A stretch of 64,000 nt of DNA from Myxococcales bacterium (lineage in GTDB: Bacteria > Myxococcota_A > Polyangia > Polyangiales > Houyiibacteriaceae). The stretch lies in contig JAOTYL010000010.1 in NCBI GenBank assembly GCA_029861865.1, positions 98,707 to 162,706 on the forward strand. The letters run 5' to 3'. The notes under the pieces are model-generated. The model ran no database searches, was not told where the DNA came from, and was given only the letters and a program-made list of their open reading frames with translations. Below are positions 1 through 8,807 of this stretch, in pieces (within the stretch, counting starts at the first letter, position 1; every line of letters starts with the position of its first letter). Position numbers and translations under genes: made by a program.

Positions 1-1
1 C

Positions 2-1459
2 AGCCAGGACATCGGCGCCAACCGGAGTGCAGCAGTCCGAGGGGCGCTCGGTAAGAGCCAAGAGGCTCCGACAGCAAAGCGGCAAGCACCTTCGGAGGCA
101 GCTTCACGACGCGCGATGTCGGCCTTTGGCAACAGCAGCGGCAGCCAGGCGATGGCCGAGCCGTTCGAAGAGCTCGACGCGGAAGACGATTTTCTCGACG
201 ACGAAACGACGCGAATTCACGATTACCCTGAAGCCGACGCGACCGTCGTTGCAGGAGCGATGGCGGTGCCCTTCGTTCCCGAGCGGCGCCCGACACCCGT
301 GGTTCCCTCCGAAGGACCGGTATCACGCCTTCAAAGCGAAGTTCCCGACCTGTTCGGCCCGGACATGGCGGCGTCACTCGGTCCGTCCGGGAGCCTCGAG
401 CCCGCGCCTGGTGAGTTCCTCGATCCGAGCTTGCTCGACCCAGAGGTGCAAACCGTCCCGCCGCCGGCCGGCGTGCCCAAGGGGATCGGCATCCCCGTCG
501 AGGCCTTCAGGCTTCCCACCGAACCTGTCCCGGGAGGCTCGATCGCCGCAGCGCGGCATCCTGCAAGAGGCGGAATGCGTGGCTCTAGTTGGCTCTTCCT
601 CGTGGTCACCCTCCTCGTCGTGGCGGGCTCAGGGGTAGCCGGCTGGAAGCTCGGGATCATCGAGCAACTCGAAGAGCTCGCGGCACCACTGATCGGCGAC
701 GAGATCGAAGTCTTCGAGGGAGCACCGGTGATCCCACAGGCTCTTGCGCAGAAACAGGAAGCAGTCGAGCCAGGCGATCCGGAGGTAGCCGAGCAACCGA
801 AAGCGGCTGTCGAGGAAGCAGAAGCCGAGCCCGCCGGACCAGCCGAAGCGAGTCTTGCCAAGCTCGTCGTGCGGTCACGACCGATCGGTGCGTTCGTCAG
901 CGTCGACGGCAAGTCGGCTGGGCGCACGCCGATCACACTCCAGCTCGCGCCAGGCACTGAGGTTTCGCTTTCGGCAAGCGCACGTGGGTACTTGCCAAAG
1001 ACCCAGCAGGTGACGGTGGAGGCGGGAGGCTCCACAGTGAGCCTCGCTCTCCCAACGCTGCCCTACTACGTCACAGTCGTTAGCGATCCGCCCGGAGCGC
1101 GGGCGACCGCCGTCGGAGGCGGCGAGATCACCACTCCCGGCGAGATGCGATTCAGGTCGATGCTGAGCGCGCGCACGATCACGGTGTCAAAGGACGGCTT
1201 TCAACCCGCCTCAAAGAGCTTGAATCGTTGGGACTTCCACGAGGCATCCAATCGCATGGTGACGTCGATCACCGTCGAGCTTCAGCCACAGGTGGCGGCA
1301 CCGGCGGCTGAGGAACCGGCCGCCGAAGAGGCGCAGGTTGAAGAGCCGGTGACCGGGGATCCCGAACCTGTCGAGGCTGAGCCTGCTCCCGATTCGGTTG
1401 AAACCGAGGCGGCAAAGACGCCTGACACTACCGAAACAACCGCCGCCGACTCGCCTTAG
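2..1459 (+). CDS. PEGA-domain membrane protein, 5' end outside window
   Basis: The frame is open from the window edge to the stop at 1459, so the true start is probably upstream; an internal ATG lies at 116. The visible part begins with an acidic, Pro-rich linker (about nt 116-585), then one hydrophobic segment (about nt 590-655), a second Glu/Ala-rich linker, and two consecutive PEGA-like beta modules (nt 850-1260; motifs RSRPIGAFVSVDG and SDPPGARATAVGG). A Pro/Glu/Thr-rich tail closes the protein. In myxobacteria this arrangement is common at the C-terminus of transmembrane Ser/Thr kinases, with the PEGA repeats outside the membrane. The kinase domain itself is not visible here, so that assignment is an inference. 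The last 32 bp overlap the convergent rhomboid gene. Confidence 0.8.
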   Translation, partial: SQDIGANRSAAVRGALGKSQEAPTAKRQAPSEAASRRAMSAFGNSSGSQAMAEPFEELDAEDDFLDDETTRIHDYPEADATVVAGAMAVPFVPERRPTPVVPSEGPVSRLQSEVPDLFGPDMAASLGPSGSLEPAPGEFLDPSLLDPEVQTVPPPAGVPKGIGIPVEAFRLPTEPVPGGSIAAARHPARGGMRGSSWLFLVVTLLVVAGSGVAGWKLGIIEQLEELAAPLIGDEIEVFEGAPVIPQALAQKQEAVEPGDPEVAEQPKAAVEEAEAEPAGPAEASLAKLVVRSRPIGAFVSVDGKSAGRTPITLQLAPGTEVSLSASARGYLPKTQQVTVEAGGSTVSLALPTLPYYVTVVSDPPGARATAVGGGEITTPGEMRFRSMLSARTITVSKDGFQPASKSLNRWDFHEASNRMVTSITVELQPQVAAPAAEEPAAEEAQVEEPVTGDPEPVEAEPAPDSVETEAAKTPDTTETTAADSP

Positions 1460-2144
1460 GCTTTCGGTAGAACAAGCGGATGCAAACCAGCCCGGCCAGG
1501 AAGCCTCCGATGTGGGCGAACCAGGCCACACCGCCGCTGCCGCCTTCGGCGAGGATCCCGAGCGACAGGTAGCCGAGTACGAGCTGAAGGACGAACCACA
1601 GGACGATGAAGATCCCCGCGGGAATCTCCATGAAGTGAATGAAGATGAAGATCGGCACGAGAGTGACGATCCGCGCATGTGGAAACAGCATTACGTAGCC
1701 TGCAAGAACGCCCGAAATCGCTCCCGAGGCGCCGATCATCGGCACCATGCTGTTGGTGTCCACCATCACTTGCCCCGCCGCCGCGCCAAGGCCGCACAGT
1801 GCGTAAAAGACCAAGAACCGTCCTCGCCCGAGAACGTCTTCCACGTTGTCACCGAAGACGTGAAGGAAGAGCATGTTGGAGCCGAGGTGGAGCAGCCCGC
1901 CGTGCAAGAACATGCTCGTGAAGGGCGTCACAAGGCTTCCGAGCGCCCCGCCTTCGCTCCTCGGAAGCCCCCAGTCTCCGTGCACCACTACATCGGGGAT
2001 CACACCGAAGCGCATCACCAGGGTCTCGGCTTCGGACGGGCCGAAAATCAGGCTCCCGCCGAAGACGAGCACATTGACGACGATCAGGCCCCAGGTGACG
2101 ACAGGAGTCCTCCGGGTGCGGTTATTGTCACGAATGGGGATCAC
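1428..2144 (-). CDS. Rhomboid-family intramembrane serine protease
   Basis: A 238-residue polytopic protein. The rhomboid hallmarks are present in order: the HGGLLHLGSNM segment with His86 and Asn90 (oxyanion side), the nucleophile Ser140 in the GASGAISG motif, and the partner His211 in AHIGGFLAG. Around six membrane segments can be drawn, and the loop after the first one is long (residues 35-75), as is usual for this family. Rhomboids cut single-pass membrane proteins inside the bilayer; no substrate can be named. It is convergent with the PEGA protein, overlapping it by 32 bp, and divergent from the helicase gene at 2206 across a 61-bp gap that should hold both promoters. Confidence 0.93.
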   Translation of the reverse strand: MIPIRDNNRTRRTPVVTWGLIVVNVLVFGGSLIFGPSEAETLVMRFGVIPDVVVHGDWGLPRSEGGALGSLVTPFTSMFLHGGLLHLGSNMLFLHVFGDNVEDVLGRGRFLVFYALCGLGAAAGQVMVDTNSMVPMIGASGAISGVLAGYVMLFPHARIVTLVPIFIFIHFMEIPAGIFIVLWFVLQLVLGYLSLGILAEGGSGGVAWFAHIGGFLAGLVCIRLFYRKPKASRRRLFR

Positions 2145-2205
2145 GATCGGGCGTTCTATAGCGCGCCGCGCAGTCGGAAGCAGGGTTGCGTGCTAGAGGA
2201 CGCCC

Positions 2206-4152
2206 ATGGACGCCGGCCATCTGCTTGGACCCACCGGCCCGTTGGCGATCGGCGTTGCTGGCTATGAGCACCGCCCTGGGCAGATTCGAATGGCGCGAGC
2301 GGTGCAAGACGTGCTCTCACACGATGGCGTCCTTCTCATCGAAGCCGGAACCGGGACCGGCAAGACCTGGGCGTACTTGATCCCGGCGGCACTAAGCGAG
2401 CGAAGGGTGCTGGTGTCGACGGGAACACGCGCACTTCAGGACCAGATCATGGAAAAGGACCTTCCAGCCCTCAGGCGCCATCTCGATATCGGCATCGACG
2501 CCGCCTGTGTGAAAGGTCTCGCGAACTACGTCTGCCTTCGTCGCTACAACGAGCTTTTGCACAGCGCCGATGCCGCTAATCCTCGGTTCGCTCCGTCGCT
2601 GCCGACGTTGCGCGCTTGGGTCGAAGCCACCGAAACCGGCGATCGGGCTACGCTCTCGTCGGTAGCCGAGGAAGACCCGATCTGGGCCAAAGTCGTGAGC
2701 GGATCCGACACCCGCATCGGTGCGCGCTGCGACCACTACGACGACTGCTTCGTCACCGGGGTACGCCGTCGCGCCGAACAGGCTCAGCTCGTCGTCGTCA
2801 ACCACCATCTCTTCTTTGCTGACCTCGCCTTGCGTGACACGGGGCATGCTTCGGTGCTGCCCGACTACGATGCAGTGATCTTCGACGAAGCTCACCAGAT
2901 CGAGGACACTGCCACGTCGTTCTTCGGCTCTCGCCTGTCGACCGCGATGGTGGAGCGACTGGTGCGCGATGCACGCGGGGCCGTCCTAGGCCAGGGCAAG
3001 CCCGGTCACGAGTCGAGGCTTCTCGATGCGATCCTCGCGCAGACATCGAACTTCTTCACCGCGCTGCCGGGCGATGCCAACGGCGGTCGAGAGCCCCTTC
3101 CCGCAGCTGACATTCCCGAAAAGGACCTGTTTGCGCTCGATAATGCACTCGCTGAGCTCTCGGCAATCTGTCGAAACGCCCGACCGACCAGGGAGAACGT
3201 CCTTCAGGTCGCGCGACGGGCCGATAGGATGCGAGACACGCTCGGCTCGCTCGAAGCGCCCGGCCACGTGAGCTGGACGCTGGGCAGCGGACGATCACGC
3301 TCGGTGGGTTCGAGCCCGATCGACGTGGCTCCGCTCTTGCGTGAGCGCCTCCACATGCGCGTGCGCTGCGTGGTGTTCACGAGCGCAACCCTGACCACTG
3401 GCGGGGACTTCAAGTTCTTGAAGCAACGGCTCGGCATCGAAGCCGAAGTGAGCGAAGAGGTCGTTGAATCCCCGTTTCGATACGAAGAGCAGGCGGCTCT
3501 CTACGCGCCTTCGCATCTTCCAGACCCGCGCTCCTCCGAGTACGTCGACGCGGCAGCCAAGGAGATCCTCGAGCTCATCCGACTCTCCGACGGAGGGGCG
3601 TTCGTATTGTGCACCTCGCTTCGCATGATGCGCCTCTTCGCCAAACGAGTCGGTGACGAGCTCGACCACGAATGGTTCGTCCAAGGGGACGCGCCCAAGC
3701 AGACTTTGCTCGATCGGTTTCGCGATTTGGGCAACGCCGTCCTGTTCGCGACCGCGAGCTTTTGGGAGGGCGTCGACGTGCCAGGCTCGGCGCTTCGTCT
3801 GGTGATCATCGACAAGCTCCCGTTCGAGGTGCCGAGTGACCCGATTGTGGCCGCCCGCTGCGAGCGCATCGACGAGGCCGGCGAGTCCTCGTTCATGCGA
3901 TATCTCGTCCCGGCGGCCGCGTTGTCCCTCAAGCAGGGCTTCGGCCGTCTCATCCGAACGACCCGCGATAGGGGCGTCGTCGCGATTCTCGACTCGCGGA
4001 TCAGGCGGCGGGGCTATGGCAAAGTCTTTCTCACGAGCCTTCCCCCGGCGCGTGTTTGCGAGTCGATCGACGACGTCGAGAAGCTCTTGATCTCCAATCG
4101 CAAAGAGCCCACGATCCTGACCCCCACCCCCATCCCTAGGAGGTCACTGTGA
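2206..4152 (+). CDS. DinG/YoaA-family (XPD-like) ATP-dependent DNA helicase
   Basis: A 648-residue superfamily 2 helicase. It shows Walker A at residues 46-54 (EAGTGTGKT), the Walker B DEAH box at 227-230, the KGLANYVC segment ending in Cys110, and C-terminal motifs FATASFWEGVDVPG and QGFGRLIRT. The domain order matches DinG/YoaA, 5'-3' helicases that unwind branched or R-loop substrates. By E. coli DinG spacing (C-x4-C-x5-C), Cys175 and Cys181 fit the last two cluster ligands and Cys110 the first, but the expected second ligand is Arg170; Cys101 is a nearby spare. Whether a 4Fe-4S cluster forms is therefore open. The stop overlaps the next gene's start by 4 bp (GTGA), implying coupled translation. 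Confidence 0.93.
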   Translation: MDAGHLLGPTGPLAIGVAGYEHRPGQIRMARAVQDVLSHDGVLLIEAGTGTGKTWAYLIPAALSERRVLVSTGTRALQDQIMEKDLPALRRHLDIGIDAACVKGLANYVCLRRYNELLHSADAANPRFAPSLPTLRAWVEATETGDRATLSSVAEEDPIWAKVVSGSDTRIGARCDHYDDCFVTGVRRRAEQAQLVVVNHHLFFADLALRDTGHASVLPDYDAVIFDEAHQIEDTATSFFGSRLSTAMVERLVRDARGAVLGQGKPGHESRLLDAILAQTSNFFTALPGDANGGREPLPAADIPEKDLFALDNALAELSAICRNARPTRENVLQVARRADRMRDTLGSLEAPGHVSWTLGSGRSRSVGSSPIDVAPLLRERLHMRVRCVVFTSATLTTGGDFKFLKQRLGIEAEVSEEVVESPFRYEEQAALYAPSHLPDPRSSEYVDAAAKEILELIRLSDGGAFVLCTSLRMMRLFAKRVGDELDHEWFVQGDAPKQTLLDRFRDLGNAVLFATASFWEGVDVPGSALRLVIIDKLPFEVPSDPIVAARCERIDEAGESSFMRYLVPAAALSLKQGFGRLIRTTRDRGVVAILDSRIRRRGYGKVFLTSLPPARVCESIDDVEKLLISNRKEPTILTPTPIPRRSL

Positions 4153-5903
4153 CCCAAGTTGCCGTCGCCAAATACGGCTCCGCTGCGATTCCCGAGGCTG
4201 AGCACCGGATCGAACCGACTTCGAAGTCGAAGCTCGATGAGGCCCTCGCGATCCTGCAGGACCACAAGAAGGAGTGGGCCGCCCTCGACCTCGGCGAGCG
4301 CATCGACCTCCTCGAAGAGCTCCGCGACGGCGTAGTGAGGGTTGCCGAGCGATGGACAGACGCCTCGGTCGAAGCCAAAGGACTCACCGAGGGCAGTGCG
4401 CAGGAAGGTGAAGAGTGGCTGGCTGGCGTTTCGCTGGTCGTGCGAAACATATCACTCCTGATCAACTCGCTTCGCGACGTGTCCAAACACGGTGCACCCC
4501 AGCTCCCGAAGAAGGCCCATGCGCGATCCAACGGGCAGGTCGTTGCACCTGTGTTTCCAACCGACATGTGGGACGCGCTTCTCTTCCAAGGCTTCACGGC
4601 CGAGGTCTGGATGGACCCGGAGGTCAGGCTGGCTGATCTGCCGAATCACCAGGCCTCTTTTTATCGAGCGCCGTCGCACAAGGGCCGCGTCGCGCTCGTG
4701 CTTGGAGCGGGCAACACGTCATCGATCGGCCCAATGGACGCGCTCTACAAGCTGTTCGTCGAGGGAGAGGTCGTCATTTTGAAGATGAATCCCGTCAACG
4801 AGTACCTCGGCCCCATCATCGACGAGGCCTTCGCACCGCTCCGCGAGCGCGGATACTTTCGCGTGGTGTACGGAGGCGCAGCCGAAGGGGACTACCTCTG
4901 CCAGCATTCCCTGGTGGAGACCATCCACATCACCGGCTCGGACAAGACACACGACGCGATCGTGTTCGGCGTTGGCGAGGAAGGCGCGCGGCGAAAGGCA
5001 AACCGCGACCCCCGCAACACCAAGCCGATCACGAGCGAGCTCGGCAACGTGAGCCCGATCATCATCGTCCCTGGCCCTTGGTCGAAGGGAGACTTGAGCT
5101 TTCAGGCGTCGAATGTGGCCTCTTCTCTGATCAACAATGCCGGCTTCAATTGCAACGCGACGCGGGTGATCATTCAGCACGAGCAGTGGAGCCAAAGAGA
5201 AGCCTTCCTCGATGCCTTGAGAAACGCGTTTCAGCAGCAGCCAAACCGAAAGCCCTACTACCCCGGAGCGACGGACCGCCAGCAGTCATTCCTCAAGCAG
5301 CATCCGGAAGCCGACCAATTTGGCGAGAAGGGAGCAGGCAAAGTTCCGTGGACGCTGATCCATCACTTGGACCCCGCCAAGACCGACGAAGTCTGCTTCA
5401 CGACCGAAGCGTGGTGTGGGCTCACCGGCGAGGTGGCGCTCTCAGCTGACTCGGTCGCCAACTACATCGACAAAGCGGTCGAGTTTGCCAACGACGACTG
5501 CTGGGGCACGTTGAGCGCTTCGATCATCGTGCACCCGAAATCGCTCAAAGACCCGGTGGTCGCCGATGCCGTCGAACGCGCGGTTGCGAACATGCGTTTT
5601 GGGAGCGTGGCGGTGAACCACTGGTCGGCCTTGGCGTACGGCCTGGTCACCCCCACGTGGGGCGCCTTCCCTGGTCACCCGGTCGAAGACATTCGCTCCG
5701 GTCGCGGGGTCGTGCACAACACCTTCATGTTTGACAAGCCTCAGAAGTCGGTCGTCCGGGGGCCTTTCCGTGTGTTCCCGAAGCCCGCCTGGTTCGTGAA
5801 CCACAAGACGTCGGCCGAGCTCGGGCCCAAGCTCACGTATTTCTACGCGGACCCCTCAATCACCCGCATCCCAAGCATTCTCGTTTCGGCGCTCAAAGGC
5901 TAG
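4149..5903 (+). CDS. NAD(P)-dependent aldehyde dehydrogenase family protein
   Basis: A 584-residue ALDH-superfamily protein, longer than the usual ~480-500. Conserved features are Asn189 in LGAGNTSS, the cofactor-binding Lys212 in LKMNP, general base Glu297 in SELGNVSP, and the nucleophile Cys335 in NNAGFNCNATRV. The first ~120 residues are helical and unlike classical ALDHs. GTG is used as start; a strong Shine-Dalgarno AGGAGGT sits at 4138-4144, five bases upstream and inside the helicase gene. The start overlaps the helicase stop by 4 bp, so the two are probably co-translated although no shared pathway is obvious. The expected reaction is oxidation of an aldehyde to an acid; substrate unknown. 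An acyl-CoA-forming reaction cannot be excluded. Confidence 0.9.
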   Translation: MTQVAVAKYGSAAIPEAEHRIEPTSKSKLDEALAILQDHKKEWAALDLGERIDLLEELRDGVVRVAERWTDASVEAKGLTEGSAQEGEEWLAGVSLVVRNISLLINSLRDVSKHGAPQLPKKAHARSNGQVVAPVFPTDMWDALLFQGFTAEVWMDPEVRLADLPNHQASFYRAPSHKGRVALVLGAGNTSSIGPMDALYKLFVEGEVVILKMNPVNEYLGPIIDEAFAPLRERGYFRVVYGGAAEGDYLCQHSLVETIHITGSDKTHDAIVFGVGEEGARRKANRDPRNTKPITSELGNVSPIIIVPGPWSKGDLSFQASNVASSLINNAGFNCNATRVIIQHEQWSQREAFLDALRNAFQQQPNRKPYYPGATDRQQSFLKQHPEADQFGEKGAGKVPWTLIHHLDPAKTDEVCFTTEAWCGLTGEVALSADSVANYIDKAVEFANDDCWGTLSASIIVHPKSLKDPVVADAVERAVANMRFGSVAVNHWSALAYGLVTPTWGAFPGHPVEDIRSGRGVVHNTFMFDKPQKSVVRGPFRVFPKPAWFVNHKTSAELGPKLTYFYADPSITRIPSILVSALKG

Positions 5904-5919
5904 CGGCTAGCGGTCGCGC

Positions 5920-6360
5920 TCAGCCGCCTTTGCTGGAACCGGTGAGCTCATCGTAGCTTCGGCCAGGCTCCGCTTCGAGCGCCACGGCAAATTGGAGACG
6001 CTGCCATCCAGGCTCTTGGAGCTGCCCGAAAGGATCCCGCGCGCCGTCGAAACCCGCCCGCTGGTCGACGACGTTCTCGTAGCCGGTTTGGATTAATGCC
6101 TGCGCCGCTCGTAGCGACCGGGCGCCCATTTTGCAGCCCACCACCAGCTTTGCATCCTTTGGAAACACCGCTGCGACCTCGGCGAGGAATCCCGGGTTCG
6201 GTCGCATTCCACCAGGCGTCATGTGCGCGATCGGGATGTTGTAGGCGCCGGCGGGATGACCCGCCTCGAACTCGGGAGTTGAGCGTACGTCGAGATACAC
6301 GTAGCCTTCGTTTTCCATCAGTACCTTTGCCTCTTCGGGAGACACTCTCTTCACCGACAT
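5920..6360 (-). CDS. Rhodanese-like domain protein
   Basis: A 146-residue single-domain rhodanese. The CDC25/rhodanese fold signatures YLDVRSTPEFEAGHPAGA (residues 21-39) and the active-site loop starting at Cys76 (CKMGARS) are intact, so it should carry a persulfide on Cys76 and transfer sulfur. No signal peptide is seen, so it is probably cytoplasmic. Its C-terminus has about 30 residues (LEAEPGRSYDEL...) beyond the domain. It follows the ABC ATPase gene on the same strand after a 9-bp gap, so the two may share a transcript, and it is convergent with the aldehyde dehydrogenase gene. The physiological acceptor is unknown. Confidence 0.93.
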   Translation of the reverse strand: MSVKRVSPEEAKVLMENEGYVYLDVRSTPEFEAGHPAGAYNIPIAHMTPGGMRPNPGFLAEVAAVFPKDAKLVVGCKMGARSLRAAQALIQTGYENVVDQRAGFDGARDPFGQLQEPGWQRLQFAVALEAEPGRSYDELTGSSKGG

Positions 6361-6369
6361 GGTGTGAAT

Positions 6370-7335
6370 CTAAGGCCGCTCGCGCAGGCTTGCCACCGGC
6401 TCTTCAACCGCAGCGGCCTCGAGGAACAGGCTTTCGAGGGTTTGCCGTTCTGGAATCATGGCTTCCAATCGAGCCCCGGCGACGTTCGAGATACGGAGGA
6501 TCTCTGCCACCGCCTCGTTCCCGTCGGCCTGAAGCGTGATCCGCCCTTCGGCATCCTCGACGACAGTTCCCTTCGAGCGCAATGAGTCTTTCAGTGCACG
6601 CGAGGCTCCGCTCAATTGGATCTCGACCCGGCGTGTGGTCGATGCAAGCAAGTCGTGCACCTGACCCTCGGAGGTGATGCGACCCTTGCGCATGATCACC
6701 ACGCGGTCGCAGAGCATCTCGACGTCGCTCAGGATGTGGCTGGTGAACAGGAGAGTCTTTCCTCGGCGACGCTGCTCGAGGAGCAAGTCCCGCACTTCCT
6801 TGCGGCCGATCGGATCGAGCCCACTCATCGGCTCATCGAGGACCAGGAGCTCCGGATCGTGCAACAGCGCTTGCGCTAGACCGATCCGTTGCATCATGCC
6901 CTTCGAAAACTTTCCGATTGGGCGGTCGACCGCGTCCCGAAGGCCCACCTTGTCGATCATTTCCTCGGCCCGGTGGCTGCGGTCCTTCTTCTGGAGCCCG
7001 ATGAGGCGCCCGCATAGGTCGAGGAACTCGATCGGTTTGAGATATTGATAGACGTACGGGTTCTCGGGCATGTATCCGATGCGCTTCATCACTTCATGAT
7101 CGGCAGCAGCCCGCCCGAAGATTCGGATCTCACCGGCAGTTGGAAAGATCAACCGCAAGATCGCCTTGATCGTGGTGGTCTTCCCTGCGCCGTTCGGACC
7201 GAGAAGCCCGAAAATCTCTCCTCGATTCACGGTGAAGCTCGCGCCATTGACCGCTTCCACACGCTTTCGAAAGAACCCGATGTGGAACACCTTCCGGAGG
7301 TCTTTGACTTCCAGAACGGTCTCGGTTTCACCCAC
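6370..7335 (-). CDS. ABC transporter ATP-binding protein
   Basis: A 321-residue ABC ATPase with Walker A GPNGAGKT at 46-53, the signature region FSKGMMQ at 143-149 (degenerate compared with LSGGQ, as is normal in the NatA/CcmA/YhaQ-like exporters), Walker B LLVLDEP at 163-169 and the D-loop SGLDP. About 90 C-terminal residues (from ~230) form an extra domain of the kind seen in Na+/drug/gliding-type ABC-2 exporters. No permease gene is adjacent, so it must pair with a membrane partner encoded elsewhere. Its first 8 bp overlap the end of the aminotransferase gene, which suggests one minus-strand transcript 8404-5920. Confidence 0.93.
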   Translation of the reverse strand: MGETETVLEVKDLRKVFHIGFFRKRVEAVNGASFTVNRGEIFGLLGPNGAGKTTTIKAILRLIFPTAGEIRIFGRAAADHEVMKRIGYMPENPYVYQYLKPIEFLDLCGRLIGLQKKDRSHRAEEMIDKVGLRDAVDRPIGKFSKGMMQRIGLAQALLHDPELLVLDEPMSGLDPIGRKEVRDLLLEQRRRGKTLLFTSHILSDVEMLCDRVVIMRKGRITSEGQVHDLLASTTRRVEIQLSGASRALKDSLRSKGTVVEDAEGRITLQADGNEAVAEILRISNVAGARLEAMIPERQTLESLFLEAAAVEEPVASLRERP

Positions 7336-8404
7336 CGAGCACCTCTCGAACGCGTGCGATCACTTCTTGGACCTCCGCATTGCGCATCTGTGGATAAAGC
7401 GGAAGCGCGACCCCGCGAGCAGCGATGTACTCGGCAATCGGTAGGGACTCATCGTGTCCCGTGAAGCTCCCGAGCTGGTGAACGGCGTACGAAAGCAGGC
7501 CCGCCTCGACCCCGCGCGCCCGGAGCTCATCTCGAAAGGCGTCGCGGGTCTGCCCCTGGGGAAGGACGATGCCCAGGGTTTGATAGTTGGATTCGGCGCC
7601 CTCGGGTGTGGTTTGCAGATCGACTACGTCGCCGAGGGCATCGCGATAGAGCGCCGCGATCTCACGACGCCGTGCGACGATTTCGTCGAGTCTTTGTAGT
7701 TGCGTGAGCCCGAGTGCTGCGGCGATCTCGGTCATTCGAAAGTTTCCTGCGGGCACGACGATCTCGTTCGCGAGTTGCCCGTGGTTTCGAAGAACCCGAA
7801 GTCGTGAAGCAATCGCCTCATCATCGGTGAGACACACCCCACCTTCGCCGGTCGTCAGGATCTTTCGCGGATGAAAGCTGAAGCACGAAATCACACCCAG
7901 GCTCCCGCATGGGCCTTCGGAAAAGCGGCTGCCGATCGCACATGCGGCGTCTTCGATGATCGGCAGTGCTCCGAGAGCCTCGCGGATTTCGCGCGCTCTT
8001 GCTGGATTGCCAAACTGATCGATGACGATTGCCGCCTTCGTGTCGGTGTTCCGCGCGGCAGAAAATGCCTCGCCCGTGCTATTCCATTCGTTCGGGTCGA
8101 CATCGATGAATCGAACGCGCGCCCCCGCCAGTCTCGATGCGTGGGCGGGGCTCGGCCAAGTCAGCGCGGGGCAAATCACCTCGTCGCCGTGGCCCACCCC
8201 GAGCACTTTCAGCGCGAGTTGAAGGGCCGCCGTGCCGCTCGATACCGCAACCGCGTGGCTTCTCCCAACCAACGCGGCGACAGCGTGTTCGAAGCGCTCC
8301 ACCAGGGGCCCCTGAACCAACTGCCCCGATTCGAGAACGGCGGCAACGGCTCGCTGCTCATCCTCACCAATCCACGGTTTTGCCAGGCGAATCAAGGCGA
8401 TCAC
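7328..8404 (-). CDS. DegT/DnrJ/EryC1/StrS-family PLP aminotransferase
   Basis: A 358-residue fold-type I aminotransferase. PLP contacts are visible: SSGTAALQLAL (residues 55-65), Asp152 in EDAACAIGS, and Schiff-base Lys181 in SFHPRKILTTGEGG. The family makes amino-sugar nucleotides or related amino sugars for polysaccharides and secondary metabolites. No sugar-nucleotide genes lie nearby; only a GT2 glycosyltransferase occurs 24 kb away, so the substrate is unknown. It leads a probable three-gene minus-strand unit with the ABC ATPase (8-bp overlap) and the rhodanese. It is divergent from the 111-residue unknown at 8472; the 67-bp gap should hold both promoters. Confidence 0.92.
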   Translation of the reverse strand: MIALIRLAKPWIGEDEQRAVAAVLESGQLVQGPLVERFEHAVAALVGRSHAVAVSSGTAALQLALKVLGVGHGDEVICPALTWPSPAHASRLAGARVRFIDVDPNEWNSTGEAFSAARNTDTKAAIVIDQFGNPARAREIREALGALPIIEDAACAIGSRFSEGPCGSLGVISCFSFHPRKILTTGEGGVCLTDDEAIASRLRVLRNHGQLANEIVVPAGNFRMTEIAAALGLTQLQRLDEIVARRREIAALYRDALGDVVDLQTTPEGAESNYQTLGIVLPQGQTRDAFRDELRARGVEAGLLSYAVHQLGSFTGHDESLPIAEYIAARGVALPLYPQMRNAEVQEVIARVREVLGG

Positions 8405-8471
8405 ATCTTATCAGGTCGGGCCCCGACTCAACCAGATTGCGGCGGTCTGGCCCAGAGTACACCCTCTGACA

Positions 8472-8807
8472 ATGGACCTGCGTCGCCAGATCGAAGCATT
8501 AGAGCGTGCTCTCGGGCGGCTTGGCATTCGCTTTCTCGAGGAGGAGCTTCCACGAGAAGCTCACATCGACGGAGGCCTTTGCACCGTCGAGGGCGACCAG
8601 GTGCTCTATCTCTCACCCTCTGCGCCTCCTTGGCGCCGCGCCGAGGTGCTCTTCGATGCGCTTCGTCGGCTTCCACATGACGACATCTGGCTCCCCCCCG
8701 AGATCCGCCAGCTGCTGACGGACCAAAGTTTGGTCGATCGTCCGGTACGGCTGGTAGCCTCCGGCGTGGCATCTCGCGATTCGGATGCCAGGGAGGGCGA
8801 TCGTTGA
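8472..8807 (+). CDS. Conserved-looking hypothetical protein, 111 aa
   Basis: I do not recognise this protein. It starts with an amphipathic helix (residues 2-20), has a compact mixed alpha/beta middle (residues 25-80, IDGGLCTVEGDQVLYLSPSA) and no signal peptide, membrane helix or Cys pair. The pattern of alternating hydrophobic residues and its GTG/TTG-type coupling to the next gene support that it is a real gene: its stop TGA (8805-8807) overlaps the TTG start of the patatin gene (8804). It may be an accessory of the lipase or simply its operon partner. No function is assigned. Confidence 0.75.
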   Translation: MDLRRQIEALERALGRLGIRFLEEELPREAHIDGGLCTVEGDQVLYLSPSAPPWRRAEVLFDALRRLPHDDIWLPPEIRQLLTDQSLVDRPVRLVASGVASRDSDAREGDR

